Source of the DNA: Ignavibacteriota bacterium
GTDB taxonomy: Bacteria; Bacteroidota; Ignavibacteria; Ignavibacteriales; Ignavibacteriaceae
Length of the DNA stretch: 64,000 nucleotides
NCBI GenBank assembly: GCA_013285425.1
Contig: CP053447.1
Location: 1-64,000, forward strand
Direction of reading: 5' to 3'
The notes under the pieces are model-generated. The model worked only from the letters and a program-made list of their open reading frames with translations. It was not told the DNA's origin and did not search any database. Below are positions 61,483-64,000 of this stretch, one piece after another. Position 1 is the stretch's first letter; each line of letters begins with the position of its first letter. The translations under genes and the position numbers were made by a program.

Positions 61483-62124
61483 AAGAGTCTGATAGGATAA
61501 GATTCTGTTTGATTCTGCACTTTCAAATAATGGTAATGTAGAATAGTATTGTGCCTGTGCACGCTGAAGATCAAGTTGAGTAGCCGAACCTTCTTCATAG
61601 AATAATTTCACCTGTTTCAAATTTGATTCTGCAACCTCTACTGCTTCTTTTGAAGATTTGCTCAACTCATTTGCAAGGATAATTCCGTAATATGCCTGTA
61701 ATGTCTGCAGTACAGCATCTTCTTCTTTTCCCTTAAGCTCTTCGCTTAAAGATTTTTTTAACAGAGTCTGAACTTTTACATTAAAGAACCGTGAACCTCC
61801 TGTAAAAACAGGCAGCGTAGCATCAATCGAATGTTGAAAAACATATTTTGTTCCCATTGTAAATTTCTGTCCCATAAAAACGATAGTAGGCAGTTCAATA
61901 TTATAAGTTCCAATACCCTGATAATTTACAGTTGGCAAAAAATTAGAATATGCCCGCCAGACTTCCAGATTCTGAGCATCGTAATCCAATCGTTTTGATT
62001 TAATGCTCAGGTTATCGTTTAGAGTTTTATAAATTACTTCATTCCACGAAAGGTAGATTATATCTTTTTGCTGCGGCAGTAAAGTAAATGTAATAGTTAA
62101 AAATATCAGCATAATTCTGATCAT
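61468..62124 (-). CDS. TolC-family outer-membrane protein, N-terminal part (frameshifted)
   Basis: 218 residues. A signal peptide (about 1-20) precedes the first TolC repeat: LSWNEVIYKTLNDNLSIKSKRLDYD, SNFLPTVNYQGIGTYN, FQHSIDATLPVFTGGSRFFNV, and YEEGSATQLDLQRAQAQYYS. It reads correctly to LSYQTLK and then runs into four wrong codons and a stop. The break is at a run of five A on the coding strand (61478-61482); with four A the frame continues into MLLDIDLND and the joined protein is about 441 residues, normal for the family. First gene of the efflux operon. Confidence 0.87.
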   Translation of the reverse strand: MIRIMLIFLTITFTLLPQQKDIIYLSWNEVIYKTLNDNLSIKSKRLDYDAQNLEVWRAYSNFLPTVNYQGIGTYNIELPTIVFMGQKFTMGTKYVFQHSIDATLPVFTGGSRFFNVKVQTLLKKSLSEELKGKEEDAVLQTLQAYYGIILANELSKSSKEAVEVAESNLKQVKLFYEEGSATQLDLQRAQAQYYSTLPLFESAESNRILSYQTLKNAS

Positions 62125-62250
62125 AAAAATATCTCCGGCAATTTCATCATTATTAAGAAAATAAAAATTTAAATAAACTAATACTCAAAACATCTTTCTT
62201 TGATTTCATATTTGATAATCAAGGTAAGTTTTTATGATATAGCATAACTG

Positions 62251-62258
62251 CAAATATA
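62251..62258 (-). promoter_or_regulatory. Possible -7 element of the efflux operon promoter
   Basis: On the minus strand 62258-62251 reads TATATTTG, a full match to TAnnTTTG, about 127 bases before the TolC-like start. No good -33 partner is seen at the usual distance. The rest of the 365-base gap 62125-62489 shows nothing identifiable. Confidence 0.3.
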
Positions 62259-62489
62259 ACGGATGTAAAATTATCGCGGGAAGCTCTAACTATCAAAAGA
62301 AAAATGATAAACGGAGTATCTGAGCGGTAAGTGATTTACCAAAATAGGAGAAACTATTTTGTTGAAAATTTGTGATTTAACAAGTGTTGTTCTTTAAAGA
62401 TATTACTTACCAAAAGTTAAACAGAAAAAAGAGCTGTAATACTTTATCCTGATGAAATCTGTCAAATCAATTAATTGTTAAGCGTTACA

Positions 62490-63185
62490 TCATCCGATAA
62501 ATTTTGCCAAAAGAAACGCAGCAGTTGCAGCTATACCGCCAATCACAACGGTTTGAATTGCGCTTATAATCGGTTTAGCACCTGTGAATTTTCCTTTAAC
62601 GAATCCAAAAATTAATAATGCAGTCAAAGTCATTATTACAGAAATTGTTAATCCCTGACCTGCCTGCTCAACAAAGAAATATGGTGAAAGCGGAATCATT
62701 CCGCCGACAATATATGATAACGCAATTGTTAATGCGCTTATAAGTCCTCTTTTTTTATCAGGTTCTTCTAATCCTAATTCATACATCATCATAAACTCCA
62801 CCCAGTTCTTAGGATTTTTTTCAAACTTGTCAAGAATCGGCTGAATTTCTTTTTCTGTAAGTCCGTACTTTCTAAAAACCTCCGATACTTCTTCTTTTTC
62901 TGCATCGGGTAATTCTTTAACCTCATATTCTTCGCGTTTTTTTTCGCTGAAGTAATGTTCATAATCGCTCTTAGCAGCAAGATACCCTCCAAGCCCCATT
63001 GCAATTGAGCCTGCTGCAATCTCGGCAAGACCAGCAGTTATAACCAATGAACTTGCAGCTACCGCACCGGTTAAACCTGCAGCTAATGCAAATGGAACTG
63101 TCAATCCATCAGACATACCAATTACCACATCTCTTACAGTGTAGTTAGCATTGAAATGTTTTTCAACGTGAATTAAACTTGGCAT
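62490..63185 (-). CDS. VIT1/CCC1-family iron/manganese transporter-like protein
   Basis: 231 residues. The N-terminal VRDVVIGMSDGLTVPFALAAGLTGA carries the family's first membrane helix with conserved D and G residues, followed by AEIAAGSIAMGLGGYLAAKSDYEHY. A cytoplasmic acidic domain (about 80-150, EKKREEYEVKELPDAEKEEV and WVEFMMMYELGLEEP) corresponds to the metal-binding loop of VIT1. Three more helices follow. Family members move Fe(II) or Mn(II) across membranes. Exact substrate unproven. It is divergent from the P-type ATPase gene. Confidence 0.88.
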   Translation of the reverse strand: MPSLIHVEKHFNANYTVRDVVIGMSDGLTVPFALAAGLTGAVAASSLVITAGLAEIAAGSIAMGLGGYLAAKSDYEHYFSEKKREEYEVKELPDAEKEEVSEVFRKYGLTEKEIQPILDKFEKNPKNWVEFMMMYELGLEEPDKKRGLISALTIALSYIVGGMIPLSPYFFVEQAGQGLTISVIMTLTALLIFGFVKGKFTGAKPIISAIQTVVIGGIAATAAFLLAKFIG

Positions 63186-63373
63186 AATTACTCCGTTCGT
63201 TTTTTTATTAAGACATCATTTCCGGATTTGATTTTAAATCGGCATAAAACAATTAATCCTTTTTATATAATAGTCAGGATTCTTAGTTTAAGTAAAGTAA
63301 AATAACAAAATTCTTTTTTTTTAATAATAATCTCACTGACTGATTCGTAAGTTTATTTGCAGCAGGTAACTAA

Positions 63374-64000
63374 TTGGAAAATAAAAATCTCTCAGAGTTC
63401 TGGAGCATTCCATCCGATGGAATAATAAGGGAACTTGAAACCAGAGAAAATGGTCTTTCTGAGTCCGAAGCTGAAGAAAGAGCAGAGCGATCAGGATTAA
63501 ACAGATTAAAGCCAAAGAAAAGAATTGACACATTTACACTTTTAACAGCACAGTTTAAAAGTCCTATTATTATTATTTTAATTTTTGCTGCTGTACTTTC
63601 AATATTTCTCGATGATACTGTAGATGCGATTATTATTTTAACAATAATTTGTATAAGCGGAGTGCTCGGCTTCTGGCAGGAAAAAGGAGCCGCAAGTGCT
63701 GTTCAAAAACTGCTGGAGATTGTTCAAATAAAAACCAGAGTAGTGCGTGATGTAAAGGAAAAAGAAATTCCTGTTGAAAAGGTTGTCCCCGGTGATATAA
63801 TAATTCTTTCTGCCGGCTCAGTTGTACCGGGAGATTCTCTAATCATTACTTCAAAAGATCTTTTTGTTGATGAATCAACTTTAACCGGAGAAACTTTTCC
63901 GGTTGAAAAGAGTGCCGCAGTATTAAGCAGAGAGACTGCATTAAGCCAACGGATAAATACTCTTTTTATGGGTACTCATGTTGTCAGCGGCAGCGGCAAA
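63374..64000 (+). CDS. Cation-transporting P-type ATPase, 3' part outside window
   Basis: 209 residues to the window edge. TTG start at 63374, immediately after an in-frame stop at 63371. The N-terminal cation-ATPase domain is GIIRELETRENGLSESEAEERAERSGLNRL. TM1-TM2 are SPIIIILIFAAVLSIFLDD and AIIILTIICISGVLGFW. The actuator domain has KVVPGDIIILSAGSVVPGD and the TGE motif in VDESTLTGETFPVEK. TLFMGTHVVSGSGK follows. The phosphorylation site is beyond the window. It resembles MgtA-type magnesium or related P3/P2 pumps; the ion cannot be told from this part. Confidence 0.9.
   Translation, partial: MENKNLSEFWSIPSDGIIRELETRENGLSESEAEERAERSGLNRLKPKKRIDTFTLLTAQFKSPIIIILIFAAVLSIFLDDTVDAIIILTIICISGVLGFWQEKGAASAVQKLLEIVQIKTRVVRDVKEKEIPVEKVVPGDIIILSAGSVVPGDSLIITSKDLFVDESTLTGETFPVEKSAAVLSRETALSQRINTLFMGTHVVSGSGK

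Overview
The window looks like a chromosome segment of a low-GC, Gram-negative member of the Bacteroidota/Chlorobi group, most likely an Ignavibacteria-type organism. This is inferred from several things seen here. Five secreted proteins end in the type IX secretion (T9SS) sorting domain (NYPNPFNP-type). Lipid A genes (lpxB, lpxK) are present, as is an S46 dipeptidyl-peptidase. There are Bacteroidota-style promoters (TTG, 19 bases, TAnnTTTG) and frequent TTG starts.

Positions 1-31 kb are mostly housekeeping. They hold tpiA (its start lies left of the window), a membrane-anchored glycoside-hydrolase-2-like protein, smc, and a T9SS-exported protein. A tightly packed run follows: a HAD phosphatase, an isoprenylcysteine-methyltransferase-like protein, lpxB, a DUF374 acyltransferase, lpxK, pyruvate phosphate dikinase, queA and ispD. 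Then come a glycogen phosphorylase broken by one frameshift, a VOC-fold protein, a TerB-like protein, glutathione peroxidase, three consecutive related T9SS cargo genes on the minus strand and an S46 peptidase.

Positions 31.05-54.6 kb form an accessory island. It begins at a tRNA-Asn gene that has its own promoter and two 66/67-bp tandem repeats built from pieces of the tRNA. A large serine recombinase gene runs antisense into that tRNA. A second, decayed copy of the recombinase in the same orientation closes the island at 53.35-54.56 kb. Three modules lie between them. The first is defence (33.0-41.4 kb): a two-gene type I restriction-modification system with fused HsdM-HsdS, a DUF2971 protein, and an ImmA/IrrE plus DUF4411 pair that looks like a toxin-antitoxin unit. 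The second is a transition zone (41.7-45.8 kb) of small genes: a basic coiled-coil protein, a sigma-like HTH protein and a run of short secreted or lipoprotein genes, some in fragments. The third is a phage- or plasmid-like replication module on the minus strand (46.1-50.9 kb): primase-helicase, DUF5659 protein, radical SAM protein and small resolvase. An iteron array adjoins it and exact 14-bp repeats bracket it. A zinc-ribbon membrane protein and a charged coiled-coil protein precede the decayed recombinase.

Positions 55-64 kb return to core-like content: a T9SS cargo protein, an RND efflux operon (TolC-like, adaptor, pump) in which the TolC-like and adaptor genes each carry a frameshift, a VIT1/CCC1-family transporter and the start of a cation P-type ATPase. 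The three frameshifts outside the island are single-base indels, in or beside short homopolymer runs. They may be sequencing errors rather than biology.
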